This document shows positions 17,005 to 26,220 of a stretch of 64,000 nt of DNA, piece by piece. This DNA is from Chondrocystis sp. NIES-4102. GTDB lineage: Bacteria > Cyanobacteriota > Cyanobacteriia > Cyanobacteriales > Xenococcaceae. Where the stretch lies: the NCBI GenBank assembly GCA_002368355.1, contig AP018281.1, positions 496,001-560,000 of the forward strand. The letters are read 5' to 3'. The position numbers and the translations under genes are program-made. How positions within the stretch are numbered: the first letter of the stretch is position 1; every line of letters begins with the position of its first letter. The notes beneath the pieces are model-generated. The model had not been told where the DNA came from. It saw only the letters and a program-made list of their open reading frames with translations, and did not search any database.

Positions 17005-18345
17005 ATGATTAAGCAACAACATATTATTGGCGAGCGAGCAATTGTAATTGGAGGTAGTATAGCTGGATTATTAGCTGCTCGTATACTTGCGGACTATTTC
17101 GCTGAAGTGATTATAGTTGAAAGAGATAACTTACCCGTAGTCCCACAACCACGCCAAGGTGTACCACAATCGCTACAACCACATATTTTATTAACCAAAG
17201 GGTACAGAATATTAGTTGAGTTATTTGGCAATGATTTTATCACTCAATTGATAGATAATGGGGCGTTAACCATTGATTGGGGACGGGAGTTTTATGTTTA
17301 TAGTGAAGTTGGATGGTTGGCTCGTGATCTAAACCCTTCTGATTTAGTTTCCATAACTTGTAGTCGTCCTTTGCTTGAATGGGCGATCGCGCAATCCCTC
17401 AGAAAAAATATTAAAATTAAATTTTGGTCAGAACATCGAGTTAAGGGCTTAATTGGCGATCGCCAGAATAATATAATCAAAGGCATTACAACTCAAAGCA
17501 GTGATGGTGAGGAAGTTTTAACCGCCCAACTGGTTGTAGATTGTAGTGGGCGTGGCTCTAAAACTCCCCAATGGTTAAAAGATCTTGGTTTTACTCCTCC
17601 ACCAGAAACTGTGGTTGATGCCCATTTAGGATATGCGACTCGTCGCTACAAAGAGCCGAAAGCAGCCGAATATCCTTGGAAAGTTATGTTAATTAATCAT
17701 TGTCCGCCACAACAGCCTCGCTTAGGATATTTAGCCAAGATTGAGGGGGGGGAATGGATAGCTACTTTAGGTGGTTATCAAGGGGATTTTCCACCCATTG
17801 ATGATCAAGGTTTTTTGGATTTCGCCCGTAGTCTGCGTCATCCTGGTTTCTATGAAGCTATTACCCAAGCAGAAGCAACTTCTCCTATTTATGCCTATCG
17901 AGCTACTAAAAATAGGTTACGTCATTATGAAAAAGTTAATCTTCCTTCAGGGTTAATTGTGCTTGGGGATGCAGTTTGTTCTCTTTGTCCAGTATATGGT
18001 CAGGGAATGACGGTAAGTGCTTTAGCTGTTTTAGTTTTACAACAATGGTTAAATAAATCAGGATTAGATTCTGTTTTATTTCAGAAAGATTTAGCTAAAA
18101 GTAATTCTTTGCATTGGAATTTGGCTACTACCCAAGATTCTTTGTTTTTAAATACTAAAGGAAGAATTCCCCCTAGTCTACTGGGTAAGATAATTAAACC
18201 ATTAACTAAAAAGTTGATCACTCAGGCAACTATTGATCCTCAAGTGTATCTTGCTTTAACTAAAGTGGGGCATTTAATTAAATCTCCTACGTCTTTATTT
18301 TCCCCTCGGCTTTTATGGCAAACATTGAAGGGGGATAATCTTTAA
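17005..18345 (+). CDS. FAD-dependent monooxygenase/oxidoreductase
   Basis: The 446-residue protein begins with a Rossmann dinucleotide-binding fold: VIGGSIAGLLAARIL near residues 15-29, followed by the acidic VERD that binds the ADP ribose. The second FAD motif, GDAVCSLCPVYGQGMTVSAL near residues 325-344, is the GD motif of group A flavin monooxygenases. The middle contains ITCSRPLLEWAI, the usual position of the DG-type substrate region. Members hydroxylate or epoxidise lipophilic compounds; the substrate is unknown. Its stop codon overlaps the end of the convergent Crp/Fnr gene by four bases. A GCGATCGC is present near 17382. Confidence 0.85.
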   Translation: MIKQQHIIGERAIVIGGSIAGLLAARILADYFAEVIIVERDNLPVVPQPRQGVPQSLQPHILLTKGYRILVELFGNDFITQLIDNGALTIDWGREFYVYSEVGWLARDLNPSDLVSITCSRPLLEWAIAQSLRKNIKIKFWSEHRVKGLIGDRQNNIIKGITTQSSDGEEVLTAQLVVDCSGRGSKTPQWLKDLGFTPPPETVVDAHLGYATRRYKEPKAAEYPWKVMLINHCPPQQPRLGYLAKIEGGEWIATLGGYQGDFPPIDDQGFLDFARSLRHPGFYEAITQAEATSPIYAYRATKNRLRHYEKVNLPSGLIVLGDAVCSLCPVYGQGMTVSALAVLVLQQWLNKSGLDSVLFQKDLAKSNSLHWNLATTQDSLFLNTKGRIPPSLLGKIIKPLTKKLITQATIDPQVYLALTKVGHLIKSPTSLFSPRLLWQTLKGDNL

Positions 18346-18959
18346 ATAGATACCAGATTTTTAATTATTAAATGTCTCTCTTGATCAAAATAAATTAAGT
18401 CTTGTTCTCGCCAGTCGCCTAAAATTCTAGTAATTGTTACTCTAGTGGTATGAATTGCTTCTGCTAGATGTTGATGAGTAAAACGAGCTTGTAAGCGAAT
18501 GCCATCACTTACAGGTTGTCCTATTTCTTCCTTGAGCATTAATAATAATTGTCTTAAACGTTCTTCAACTTTCCTTAAGGCAATAATTGCTAATAACTGT
18601 TCTGATTGTAGCAAGCGATCGCTCAATTGGGTAATTAGTTGTCTAGCTAGTAGAGGATGTTGCATCACTTGATTTATTGAGTAACGTCTTACATACACGT
18701 CAGTTAGGGCAACTGCACGATAAGATACTAAAGCGTTATTAATAATATTCTCAAATATCCCATTAGCACCCACCCATCCCAAGATAGTTTCATTACCATC
18801 TGGTTGAATTCTGCTTAATTGCACCACACCTCGGTAAACTTGCCAGATACCTGAATCTAAAACTGCGATTTCATCTCCTCGCTCATACTGTTGTAAAGGT
18901 ATTTCGCTTTCTCTTATACCTATAACTAATTGGGAGTTATTCGTTTGACTCAGTAGCAT
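18342..18959 (-). CDS. Crp/Fnr-family transcription regulator
   Basis: The 205-residue protein has an N-terminal cyclic-nucleotide-binding-like beta-barrel (RGDEIAVLDSGIWQVYRGVVQLSRIQPDG, with ETILGWVGANGIF) and a long dimer helix around residues 115-140. The C-terminal winged helix-turn-helix reads FTHQHLAEAIHTTRVTITRIL near residues 160-180, close to the Crp/NtcA recognition pattern. The phosphate-binding Arg-Ser of cAMP receptors is not visible, so it probably does not bind cAMP; the effector is unknown. It lies on the same strand as the hydroxylase-like gene but upstream of nothing else, and converges with the FAD enzyme gene. Confidence 0.88.
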   Translation of the reverse strand: MLLSQTNNSQLVIGIRESEIPLQQYERGDEIAVLDSGIWQVYRGVVQLSRIQPDGNETILGWVGANGIFENIINNALVSYRAVALTDVYVRRYSINQVMQHPLLARQLITQLSDRLLQSEQLLAIIALRKVEERLRQLLLMLKEEIGQPVSDGIRLQARFTHQHLAEAIHTTRVTITRILGDWREQDLIYFDQERHLIIKNLVSI

Positions 18960-19039
18960 ATTTTTTGCAGGTTATCTTGCCATCGGACTATCTGAGTATT
19001 AGTTTAGATAATTAAAGTAAACTTTAGATAAGCAACGGG

Positions 19040-19558
19040 TTAAGCTTTGGATATCTTGATGCCTTGTTGATACTTTTTTTTCAGGTTTTGCAGCAATTTC
19101 ATCCAAGCGATCGCTGGCACATGATAAAAGGTAAAAATATCACCATAGGCTAAATTAGCATTTTGATGATGTTGCCAATGTCTTTCTGGAGTAGTAATAA
19201 ATAATAGTTTACAAATTAAAGTGATAAGTTTCGGTGTTTGCCAATTGATAATCGAAACGTGCCGCCAAATTACGTGTAATTCTCCCAATATTATGGCTAA
19301 AATTGTGCCTATGGGTGATATCTGCCATCCAAAAGGTATAAAAATAAAGTAGGGTAAAGCACCTAAAAATCCATCTAACAGTACTAAGGGATTTCTACTT
19401 AATACCGCATAATGAATAAAATTACGGTTTTTGCCATGATGTACGATAGTATGAAATTTGCCGAAAACGTGTTCTGGAACATGATAAAAAAATGTGGATA
19501 GGAAATCTCCAATGAGGAGTAATAACCAGGCAACGAAAATTATTTTTATTAAAAACAT
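19040..19558 (-). CDS. Fatty-acid-hydroxylase/sterol-desaturase superfamily protein (short)
   Basis: This 172-residue membrane protein carries the histidine clusters of the di-iron hydroxylase superfamily: HVPEHVFGKFHTIVHHGKNR near residues 26-45, HVIWRH near 95-100, and PERHWQHHQN near 124-133. Hydrophobic segments at residues 3-20, 60-75 and 78-92 fit membrane spans. It is shorter than typical sterol desaturases (about 250 residues) but keeps the metal ligands, so it may be active. The substrate could be a lipid or carotenoid; this is not decided by the sequence. A well-placed AGGAG precedes the ATG (AGAAGGAGCTAGTT on the reverse strand). Confidence 0.8.
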   Translation of the reverse strand: MFLIKIIFVAWLLLLIGDFLSTFFYHVPEHVFGKFHTIVHHGKNRNFIHYAVLSRNPLVLLDGFLGALPYFIFIPFGWQISPIGTILAIILGELHVIWRHVSIINWQTPKLITLICKLLFITTPERHWQHHQNANLAYGDIFTFYHVPAIAWMKLLQNLKKKYQQGIKISKA

Positions 19559-19702
19559 AACTAGCTCCTTCTACACAGGTGCTAGCCTAATTGCCTGAAG
19601 TTAAGTTTTTTTAAATGATTCTTTAAATTATGATTACTAATAGTTTAAGTTGCTAAAACAGGTTAAAATTTAATTAAGTAGTAATTAACAAATAAAGTTT
19701 TT

Positions 19703-19960
19703 TTACTTTTCTATCTCTGGGTTTTGTCCCAAAAGTTGCTTTTTAGAAGTTTTTAATTCTTGCCATACTTTTTTGATACGATCATAAGCCTCCGCAGAAG
19801 TCACTTTACCATTTGTTTCTAAACCACAAATATAGGCTACCTGTTGAGCAAATTCTTGTAAGTTAGCATTAAAAGCAAGATTTTGAGGAGAAAAATTACC
19901 ATGATAACTGCTGCGTGGGTATAGGAAATTTTCCTTATTAGTATTAGATTCCTGATTCAT
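19703..19960 (-). CDS. Conserved small cyanobacterial protein (possibly DUF7219)
   Basis: This 85-residue soluble protein reads ENFLYPRSSYHGNFSPQNLA, then FNANLQEFAQQVAYICGLET, then a Lys/Glu-rich helix ending KKQLLG. I recall this pattern as a small conserved family in cyanobacteria, catalogued as DUF7219, but could not check it. No catalytic motif, signal peptide or membrane segment is visible. It stands alone, divergent from the PhoD-like gene. Confidence 0.65.
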   Translation of the reverse strand: MNQESNTNKENFLYPRSSYHGNFSPQNLAFNANLQEFAQQVAYICGLETNGKVTSAEAYDRIKKVWQELKTSKKQLLGQNPEIEK

Positions 19961-20248
19961 ATTATTTTAATTATTAATAATCGGGATAAATTATAAATAT
20001 ACTATGATTATTGATCATAATTGATCCATAAAAAGCCAAGCAAAAATATTAATTAATTTTGAAGAAATAATTTAGTTTATTTTTCTTAAGGTAGTAATCA
20101 GTATGATTAAATACAATTCAAAACAAGTAACTATAAATTATTTACAAAGTATCAAGATAGTTACTATTTAAGTGCAATTTCTGTTACGATCGCATTTAGA
20201 AAAAGTCATTGTTTTAGCAACTGTTTTATTAACAAGTTTGACCCTCTC

Positions 20249-22627
20249 TTGCCTAATTTAGATTCTCCTATTCAATATATACCTGAGCAATTACCTCTAA
20301 TTCTCGCAGGCCCAATTTTGCGTCATACTCAAACAGATGAAGTTACTGTATGGCTAGCTTTACGACAATCTGCAACCATTACGCTCCAAGTATACGACAC
20401 CGAAGCTGGGCGTGGTTCTATATTAGGGAAAATACTGTTATTGGGCGAAAGGCAGACTATAGCTTTAGGACACAGTTTACATATCGTGGCGGTGACTGCT
20501 ACCCCCGTGGGTAATCTTTGCTTACAACCAGAAAGAATTTACGCCTATGATCTGATTGTAACTTCTCAAGCAGGAGAACTTAACTTAATAGCAGCAATAC
20601 AAGAGCATAACGACTCAGCGAGATCAAATCAGGATAATAGTTATTATCAAGCAGATGATTATCTATTGCCTACCTTCAAACAATCAACTAAATCCGATAG
20701 TCTTAGTTATTTTCCTCATCAATTACCGACTTTTGCCCTACCGCCAAGGGATATAAATCAGTTAAAAATTGTACATGGATCTTGTCGTAAACCTCATGGT
20801 GGTGGCAGGGATGCCCTTTGCTGTCTAGATAATTTAATCCAAGAAGAAGCTTCAGTCCCAAACAATAGACCCCATCAGCTATTTTTAACAGGAGACCAAA
20901 TCTATGGTGATGATGTAGCAGATCCCCTATTATGGTTGGCACAAGGAGTAAATCAACGGTTGTTAGGTTGGTCAGAAGCCTTACCCTGTGTTGAGGGAAC
21001 AATTTTAAGTGATGAAATAATGCCAGGTAGACGATCAGAATTCGCTCGTATAGAAGGGGGAATGACGGGTATGCTACATGGAAAAACAGATAAAGCTAAA
21101 AGTCATTTATTCAGTTTTGGAGAATACGCTGCGGTTTATCTATTGAGTTGGTCGCCAGTATTGATGCCCAAGCATTTACCTCTAGGTCAAAGATGGTTGA
21201 GGGATCGCGAGAAATTAAAAGTATGGCAACAGGAAATACGGGAAATAGCAGGTTTTTGTCAAGATTTGACAGCAGTAAGAAGAGCCTTAGCTAATATACC
21301 TGTACATACTATCTGCGATGACCACGATATTAGTGATGATTGGTATTTAAACCGTGAATGGTGCGAGCGTGTTTTAGGTAAACCTCTGGGTAAAAGAACA
21401 GTTCAAAATGGGTTACTTACCTACGCGCTGTTTCAAGCATGGGGCAACACTCCCCAATATTTTAAATCAGGAACAAATGGAGAGAAATTACTCCAAGCAG
21501 CAGAGCAATGGTTACAATCACAAGGGCAAGATGTAGCAGCAAAAATAGAATGCGATCGCTATTTGGGTATCCCAGCCAATGATCCCATTACAGGCAACCC
21601 TCAATTACAGCCAGATGCAGATGTTTTTATCTTGGCACGAGATAAAGATTATATTCCCTGGAATTATACCGTTTATGGCACTAATCATGAAGTAATCGTT
21701 CTTGATACCCGCACCTGGCGTGGTTATCCCCCTGGAGAAGATCAAAAGATAACTCCCCCCATGTTATTATCTCCCTGCGCCTTTGAAGAACAATTAGAAC
21801 TCCCCCTCAAAAGCCAACCAGCCCACATTAAAGCAACTATTTTGGTGTTACCTACTAATCTAGTCACCTTGGGCATAATTGATATGGTTCAAGAGTATGA
21901 ATTGAGCCGTAAGCGAGTTTTTAGTAATGATGTGGGTGACTCCTGGAATTTCAATCAAGACGCTTTTACCACTTTATTACATAATCTTTGTCGCGAAAGA
22001 GAAGAGGTAATTATTCTTTCAGGAGACATTCACTATAGTTGTGCGGTGCGTTTAGTACATTGGGAGCGCAGTACATTACAAACGTCTGTTTTGGTACAGT
22101 TAACCTCCAGTGCTATTAAAAATTCCGAAATCGCCACCGAAATTATCCATTCTCGACTAAAATCATTATTACCCGAATCATCCGAACGTTGGATGGGTTG
22201 GCATCATCCAGCCAAAGCGGTTAAGTTACCACGCTTTCAATGGTGGATCTTTAAAAAACTGCAAAAACAGTACCCACTTCCAGATTGGCAATACCATATA
22301 GAATGGTGTAGACGACAACCTACTCAATCCTTACCTTGGAAGATACCGTCAAGACATATACAAGAGAAATTATCAATTTGGCGCAAATTAATTCGATTTA
22401 TTATCACCTGGGTATGGCGTAATCCTTGGCTACAAGAAGGTTCAGAAGTTGTAGGAAAAAGTAACCTGAGTGTAGTTAAATTAAATTTATCCCTAAATAA
22501 GACTGTAATTCAGGAAACTTACTGGTATCCACCTTGGAAAGATACAGCAATAGTTAAGAGCCGTTATGAAGTTCCACTTAAGTTTGATTCTTTAATTGAG
22601 AAAAGAAATAATATCAATTCGCATTAA
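20249..22627 (+). CDS. PhoD-like phosphatase (alkaline phosphatase D superfamily)
   Basis: The 792-residue protein has an N-terminal beta-domain (LPLILAGPILRHTQTDEVTVWLAL, like the Fn3-type domain of PhoD). A metallophosphatase domain follows: KIVHGSCRKPHGGG near 175-188, LFLTGDQIYGDDVADP near 210-225, and the metal-binding TICDDHDISDDWY near 350-362. SGDIHYSCAVRL near 595 supplies further His/Asp ligands. No signal peptide is evident, so unlike secreted PhoD it may be cytosolic. No ATG occurs in frame between the upstream TAA at 20108 and the conserved region; TTG at 20249 is the best start, without a clear Shine-Dalgarno. The natural substrate is unknown. It is an isolated gene. Confidence 0.85.
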   Translation: MPNLDSPIQYIPEQLPLILAGPILRHTQTDEVTVWLALRQSATITLQVYDTEAGRGSILGKILLLGERQTIALGHSLHIVAVTATPVGNLCLQPERIYAYDLIVTSQAGELNLIAAIQEHNDSARSNQDNSYYQADDYLLPTFKQSTKSDSLSYFPHQLPTFALPPRDINQLKIVHGSCRKPHGGGRDALCCLDNLIQEEASVPNNRPHQLFLTGDQIYGDDVADPLLWLAQGVNQRLLGWSEALPCVEGTILSDEIMPGRRSEFARIEGGMTGMLHGKTDKAKSHLFSFGEYAAVYLLSWSPVLMPKHLPLGQRWLRDREKLKVWQQEIREIAGFCQDLTAVRRALANIPVHTICDDHDISDDWYLNREWCERVLGKPLGKRTVQNGLLTYALFQAWGNTPQYFKSGTNGEKLLQAAEQWLQSQGQDVAAKIECDRYLGIPANDPITGNPQLQPDADVFILARDKDYIPWNYTVYGTNHEVIVLDTRTWRGYPPGEDQKITPPMLLSPCAFEEQLELPLKSQPAHIKATILVLPTNLVTLGIIDMVQEYELSRKRVFSNDVGDSWNFNQDAFTTLLHNLCREREEVIILSGDIHYSCAVRLVHWERSTLQTSVLVQLTSSAIKNSEIATEIIHSRLKSLLPESSERWMGWHHPAKAVKLPRFQWWIFKKLQKQYPLPDWQYHIEWCRRQPTQSLPWKIPSRHIQEKLSIWRKLIRFIITWVWRNPWLQEGSEVVGKSNLSVVKLNLSLNKTVIQETYWYPPWKDTAIVKSRYEVPLKFDSLIEKRNNINSH

Positions 22628-22810
22628 TTAGCTCGAAAGAGCAAAAATGTTTATTAAGTTAATCAACAAGCTGCAATAGAAGAGTCGAAGCGGTAGATAA
22701 GGGATGAGATCCTAAGCTAATAGCTTAATCCGTTGTTATCTTCGAGATTTCGGTTAAGTACGTCAAGAATATAGCTTGGGATCTAAAAAAATTCAGATTT
22801 TAAATCTATC

Positions 22811-23536
22811 TTAGAGAGAAGACTTATTGACTTGATTTAAATGTCTACTGCTTTTAGGTGGAATAGGTAAATTCCGACTAGTATGAAAATCCTGCTGAAC
22901 TTTATAAGTTAAACGAGGGGAAATTTGACGTACTATTTGAGCTAAAACGCGATCGCCTGTAGATTGAATCAAAGAAGGTGATAACTTATAAATAAACTGG
23001 GGAAATTCTACTTTTACTGTTAAATCCAATGTCCAAGCAACCTGAGTAATACAATTAATAGTAATCTGATTTTTATTAAATAATCCCTGCTTAACCACTT
23101 CAGGCTGATCTAAATTAATTTGGGTTAATCCCATAGATGCTCGATAATTAACTTCATACCCAACCGATTCATAATTAGGTACAGGAATAGTGTGCATATC
23201 ATACACTCTACCAACAGGTGGCATCAATACTACTCCAATTTTTGGTTCAACTTCATAACCAAAAGAGCCAAATTTACCGATAGTCAAAACATAACCATTA
23301 TCCCCCAATGGTTCAACCTGCATCGGTTGCGCGCAACGACAAAACCACCCCTCATGAGCGTTTAAATATTCAGCTACTGTATCGACATCACTATACATTT
23401 CCATTTGTCCGATAAAACTAACATCAAAGACAAATATTTTCTGTTCTACAGATGGATTACAACTAAGCTGCATAGGATTAGATGGGGCAATTTCTAGCAC
23501 TGTCTTTTGTGAATGATCGATATATTTTGACTGCAT
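22811..23536 (-). CDS. DUF1997 family protein
   Basis: The 241-residue protein matches the cyanobacterial/plant DUF1997 pattern: a start-like VFDVSFIGQMEMYSDVDTVAEYL, the Trp/Cys-rich EGWFCRCAQPM, LTIGKFGSFGYEVEPKIGV, and the C-terminal LSPSLIQSTGDRVLAQIVRQ. The last 45 residues are Lys/Ser-rich and probably unstructured. There is no signal or membrane segment. The family resembles SRPBCC-type folds, but its function is unknown to me. The first 17 residues may be optional, since a second Met lies at position 17. It is divergent from the NAD(P)-binding gene at 23652, with a 115-base gap. Confidence 0.8.
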   Translation of the reverse strand: MQSKYIDHSQKTVLEIAPSNPMQLSCNPSVEQKIFVFDVSFIGQMEMYSDVDTVAEYLNAHEGWFCRCAQPMQVEPLGDNGYVLTIGKFGSFGYEVEPKIGVVLMPPVGRVYDMHTIPVPNYESVGYEVNYRASMGLTQINLDQPEVVKQGLFNKNQITINCITQVAWTLDLTVKVEFPQFIYKLSPSLIQSTGDRVLAQIVRQISPRLTYKVQQDFHTSRNLPIPPKSSRHLNQVNKSSL

Positions 23537-23651
23537 ATGATTTTCTAAAGTACCGCTTTATAACTTCACCCTACTGTTAAGATAAATACAATAAAGGTGT
23601 TAATTATTAGCAAAACACTTTTTTTTGTATATAGGTGTGATTAAGATTTCT

Positions 23652-24347
23652 ATGCGAGTATTAGTTGCAGGAGCTACAGGACAAACTGGCAGACAAATAG
23701 TAAAACAGCTAGTGGAAAAAAACATACCTGTTAAAGCATTAGTCAGAAACCTAGAGTCAGCCCAAGCCATACTTCCAGCCGAAGCAGAATTAGTAGTAGG
23801 AGATGTATTACAACCAGCTACTATAAAAACTGCTCTTACTGATTGTAGCGTTTTAATTTGTGCTACTGGTGCAAGTCCTAGTTTAGATCCTTCTGGGCCT
23901 TATCAAGTAGATTATCAAGGTACTAAAAATTTAGTAGATGCAGCAAAAGAAATAGGAATAGAACATTATGTTTTGGTTTCCTCCCTTTGCGTCTCGAAGT
24001 TTTTCCATCCCCTAAATTTATTTTGGCTAGTTTTATATTGGAAAAAGCAAGCAGAAGCTTATCTACAGTCTAGTGGTCTAACTTACACCATCGTCAGACC
24101 AGGAGGCTTAAAAAACGAAGATAATACAGAGTCTATTGTGATGTCGCAAGCTGACACTTTATTTGAAGGTAGTATTCCTCGTCAGAAAGTCGCCCAGGTA
24201 TGTATCGAAGCACTGTTTCAACCAGCAGCAAAATCAAAAATTGTTGAGATAGTCACTAGTCCACAAGCAAGTAATCAAAGTTGGGATCAGCTATTTAGCC
24301 AAACCACGAGAAGCCCAGCATTCTGGCGCAGCCGAATGTCTGGATGA
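23652..24347 (+). CDS. NAD(P)-binding Rossmann protein (atypical SDR) with IS-altered C-terminus
   Basis: From the ATG at 23652 the protein has 231 residues. It begins MRVLVAGATGQTGRQIVKQL, the glycine-rich NAD(P) loop of atypical short-chain dehydrogenases. ALVRNLESA, VVGDVLQP, LICATGAS, and YVLVSSLCVSKFF (which contains Ser-Ser rather than a classic YxxxK) follow, as in the NAD(P)H-binding/NmrA-like group related to Ycf39. The last 14 codons lie inside the IS element that starts at 24299. Joining the flanks without the element restores ...WDQLFSQVV and a TAA stop, a normal family end. The present tail, QTTRSPAFWRSRMSG, comes from transposon DNA. The enzyme core is intact, so function may survive. 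Confidence 0.85.
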   Translation: MRVLVAGATGQTGRQIVKQLVEKNIPVKALVRNLESAQAILPAEAELVVGDVLQPATIKTALTDCSVLICATGASPSLDPSGPYQVDYQGTKNLVDAAKEIGIEHYVLVSSLCVSKFFHPLNLFWLVLYWKKQAEAYLQSSGLTYTIVRPGGLKNEDNTESIVMSQADTLFEGSIPRQKVAQVCIEALFQPAAKSKIVEIVTSPQASNQSWDQLFSQTTRSPAFWRSRMSG

Positions 24348-24357
24348 ATCGTGGGCT
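24312..24357. repeat. Left-end hairpin of IS copy 1
   Basis: AGCCCA at 24312-24317 pairs with TGGGCT at 24352-24357, with an inner CATTC/GAATG stem. A subterminal imperfect hairpin is the recognition structure of Y1 transposases. Confidence 0.7.
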
Positions 24358-24361
24358 GGGT

Positions 24362-24772
24362 CTAGCTTGGCGTATTTTGATTCTCGATATAATTTTTTAA
24401 TACAGATATTGTAACTCCACCACAAGAAGCTATAAAGTAAGACTCATTCCAAAATACTTTTTTCCAATAAATTTTGTTTATTTCTTCTGGAAATTCTTGT
24501 CTCAATCTCCTGCTGGTAACTGATTTAATATTGCCTATGAATTTGGGTAGTTCCATTTGTGGGTAGTACTGAAATAACAAATGTATATGATTGTCTTCTC
24601 CATTGAACTCAATCACTTTGCAATCCCATTTTTCACACAATTCAGTTATCACGTCTCTCAATCTGCTAATCATTTCGCCAGTTAAAACCTTTTTTCTATA
24701 CTTGGTTGTCAAAACTAAATGAGCTTTTAAATCAGATACAGACCTGGCACTAGAAACAAAATCATTCCTCAT
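24362..24772 (-). CDS. tnpA: IS200/IS605 transposase TnpA (Y1 HUH), copy 1
   Basis: The 136-residue protein is a single-domain HUH transposase. The metal-binding HIH is at residues 62-64 in GEDNHIHLLF, and the catalytic tyrosine is probably Tyr128 in VLKNYIENQ. The conserved SVTSRRLRQEFP and WNESYFIASCGG segments lie between. It cuts and joins single-stranded DNA at the element ends, using the end hairpins. Full length for the family, with no damage, so it should be active. Its start codon lies 46 bases from the divergent tnpB start, leaving a very short shared promoter region. Confidence 0.95.
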   Translation of the reverse strand: MRNDFVSSARSVSDLKAHLVLTTKYRKKVLTGEMISRLRDVITELCEKWDCKVIEFNGEDNHIHLLFQYYPQMELPKFIGNIKSVTSRRLRQEFPEEINKIYWKKVFWNESYFIASCGGVTISVLKNYIENQNTPS

Positions 24773-24818
24773 TCTTCTTGTGCTACAATAACTGTATCCA
24801 ATTATAACAACGCTGACT

Positions 24819-26204
24819 TTGATTTACAATTATCAGTACCGACTAAAGCCCACTACAGAACACAAGCTAGTACTCAATGACTGGCTTCGGATTTGTCAGT
24901 ATTGGTATAATCGACAGCTTGGCGAGCGGTTTGACTGGTGGGAACAAAATCGTAGCTACATTGATAGATGTCTTTTGGTATGTCATTTGCCTGAACTCAA
25001 GGACAAACCTGAGTTTTACGGACAGAAAAAGCAGTTACCCGTAATCAAACAAGATTTGGTTATTGTAGGCTGGAGTGGTGAATTGCTAGATTTTAACTCT
25101 GTGCCATCTCAAACACTACAAGAGGTGTGCAAAAGAGTCAAACTAGCTTTTGAGCGGTTCATTGCTGGTGATTCAAAAGGAAAGCGTAGTGGAAAACCAA
25201 GATATAAAAACACTGCTCGTTTTAGGTCAATAGTGTTTGACTCCTTCAAACTACATTCTTGTTCTGTTGGAGGCAAATGGCTTTATTTATCATTACCTAA
25301 AATTGGCATAATCAATGTGCGCCATCATCGTCCACTGCCTAATGGTGCAGTATTAAAGCAAGCACAGATAATCAAAAAAAGTGACGGATGGTATATTAAT
25401 CTACGGCTTCAAGATGATTCTGTACCTGACTTCAAATCAAATATTACTCCCAGTTGGAATAATTCCTTGGGGATGGATGCAGTACTGCATGAAGATGATT
25501 ATCTGGCTACCAGCGAAGGTGTTAAATTGCCTAGCCTTAAGTCTTTTCGCTCCTCACGAGACAAGCTAGCCAAGGTATCAAAACGCAAATCTACCAAAAA
25601 GAAAGGTAGTAAATCAAGACGAAAACTAGCAAAACGGGAAGCAAAACTTCACTCCTCAATAGCTAGAGCTAGAAAAGATCACGCTTACAATACTGCCCAC
25701 GCGCTACTGAAAACGGGCAAAAAAGTTTTCTTTCATGAAAAGCTCAATCTTGTTGGGTTGAGTCGAAGGAATAAAGCAAAAACTGATACTAATGGTAAAT
25801 TTTTACCTAATGGGCAGTCGGCGAAATCAGGATTAAATAAGTCTTGGGCTGATGCTGCTTTTGGTCAGTTTTTCAACATACTGAAGTTCAAAGCTGAAAA
25901 AGCTGGGGCTTTGGTAATACCTGTAAATCCACAATACACCTCAATGTTGTTGCCGTACAAAGATGAGTTTGTCTTTACTGATTGCGGTATTCGGGAGTAT
26001 TGGGATGAAGAATTAAACCTTTTGATTGATAGAGACGTTTCAGCCTCTATCAATGTCAAGAGAGTGGGGCTGGACTTGTTCCCCACTATAAAACGCTGTA
26101 AAGGGAATCCAGTAGTGATTGCATCTACTACTAATAGTACCTTAAAGGAAGTTCTCTCTACCCTCCGAGGTTTGGAGAAGCCAGCGTTATACTCGAAGAG
26201 TTAA
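24819..26204 (+). CDS. tnpB: TnpB (RuvC-type RNA-guided nuclease family), copy 1, without zinc ribbon
   Basis: The 461-residue protein starts at TTG 24819, just before the typical MIYNYQYRLKPTTEH opening. The RuvC-like residues are present: Asp220 in SLGMDAVLHED, Glu307 in VFFHEKLNL, and Asp404/Asp406 in LLIDRDVSAS. A basic Lys/Ser/Arg stretch lies around 250-275. The zinc ribbon normally placed between the second and third RuvC motifs as two CxxC pairs is reduced to a single Cys389 (TDCG). TnpB proteins of other IS605 elements are RNA-guided nucleases using an omega-RNA from the element's right end; activity of this zinc-less type is inferred, not shown. The stop codon lies within the right-end hairpin. 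Confidence 0.93.
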   Translation: MIYNYQYRLKPTTEHKLVLNDWLRICQYWYNRQLGERFDWWEQNRSYIDRCLLVCHLPELKDKPEFYGQKKQLPVIKQDLVIVGWSGELLDFNSVPSQTLQEVCKRVKLAFERFIAGDSKGKRSGKPRYKNTARFRSIVFDSFKLHSCSVGGKWLYLSLPKIGIINVRHHRPLPNGAVLKQAQIIKKSDGWYINLRLQDDSVPDFKSNITPSWNNSLGMDAVLHEDDYLATSEGVKLPSLKSFRSSRDKLAKVSKRKSTKKKGSKSRRKLAKREAKLHSSIARARKDHAYNTAHALLKTGKKVFFHEKLNLVGLSRRNKAKTDTNGKFLPNGQSAKSGLNKSWADAAFGQFFNILKFKAEKAGALVIPVNPQYTSMLLPYKDEFVFTDCGIREYWDEELNLLIDRDVSASINVKRVGLDLFPTIKRCKGNPVVIASTTNSTLKEVLSTLRGLEKPALYSKS

Positions 26205-26220
26205 CGTCTGGAGAAGTCAC
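26100..26220 (+). ncRNA. Candidate omega-RNA (reRNA) region at the right end, copy 1
   Basis: In characterised IS605 elements the guide RNA scaffold comes from the 3' part of tnpB and the right end, and the guide is the first bases beyond the element. The position here is set by that rule and by the strong hairpin at 26181-26211. The boundaries are a guess; the predicted guide would start at 26221. Confidence 0.35.
26181..26211. repeat. Right-end hairpin of IS copy 1
   Basis: CCAG, CGTTA and ACTC pair with GAGT, TAACG and CTGG around a GAA loop, with only two single-base bulges. It includes the tnpB stop codon. It could serve transposase recognition and the 3' fold of the guide RNA. Confidence 0.8.

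Larger units (their letters stand above)
24299..26220 (+). mobile_element. IS200/IS605-type element, copy 1 (tnpA and tnpB, divergent)
   Basis: The 1922-base element is defined by comparison with copy 2 at 38594-40515: identity starts after TTTAG at 24294-24298 and ends with GAAGTCAC at 26213-26220. It carries a Y1 transposase gene on the minus strand and a tnpB gene on the plus strand, the arrangement of IS605/ISDra2. Ends have hairpins (24312-24357 and 26181-26211) rather than inverted repeats, and there is no target duplication, as expected for this single-strand transposition mechanism. It is inserted in the last codons of the NAD(P)-binding gene. Confidence 0.93.
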
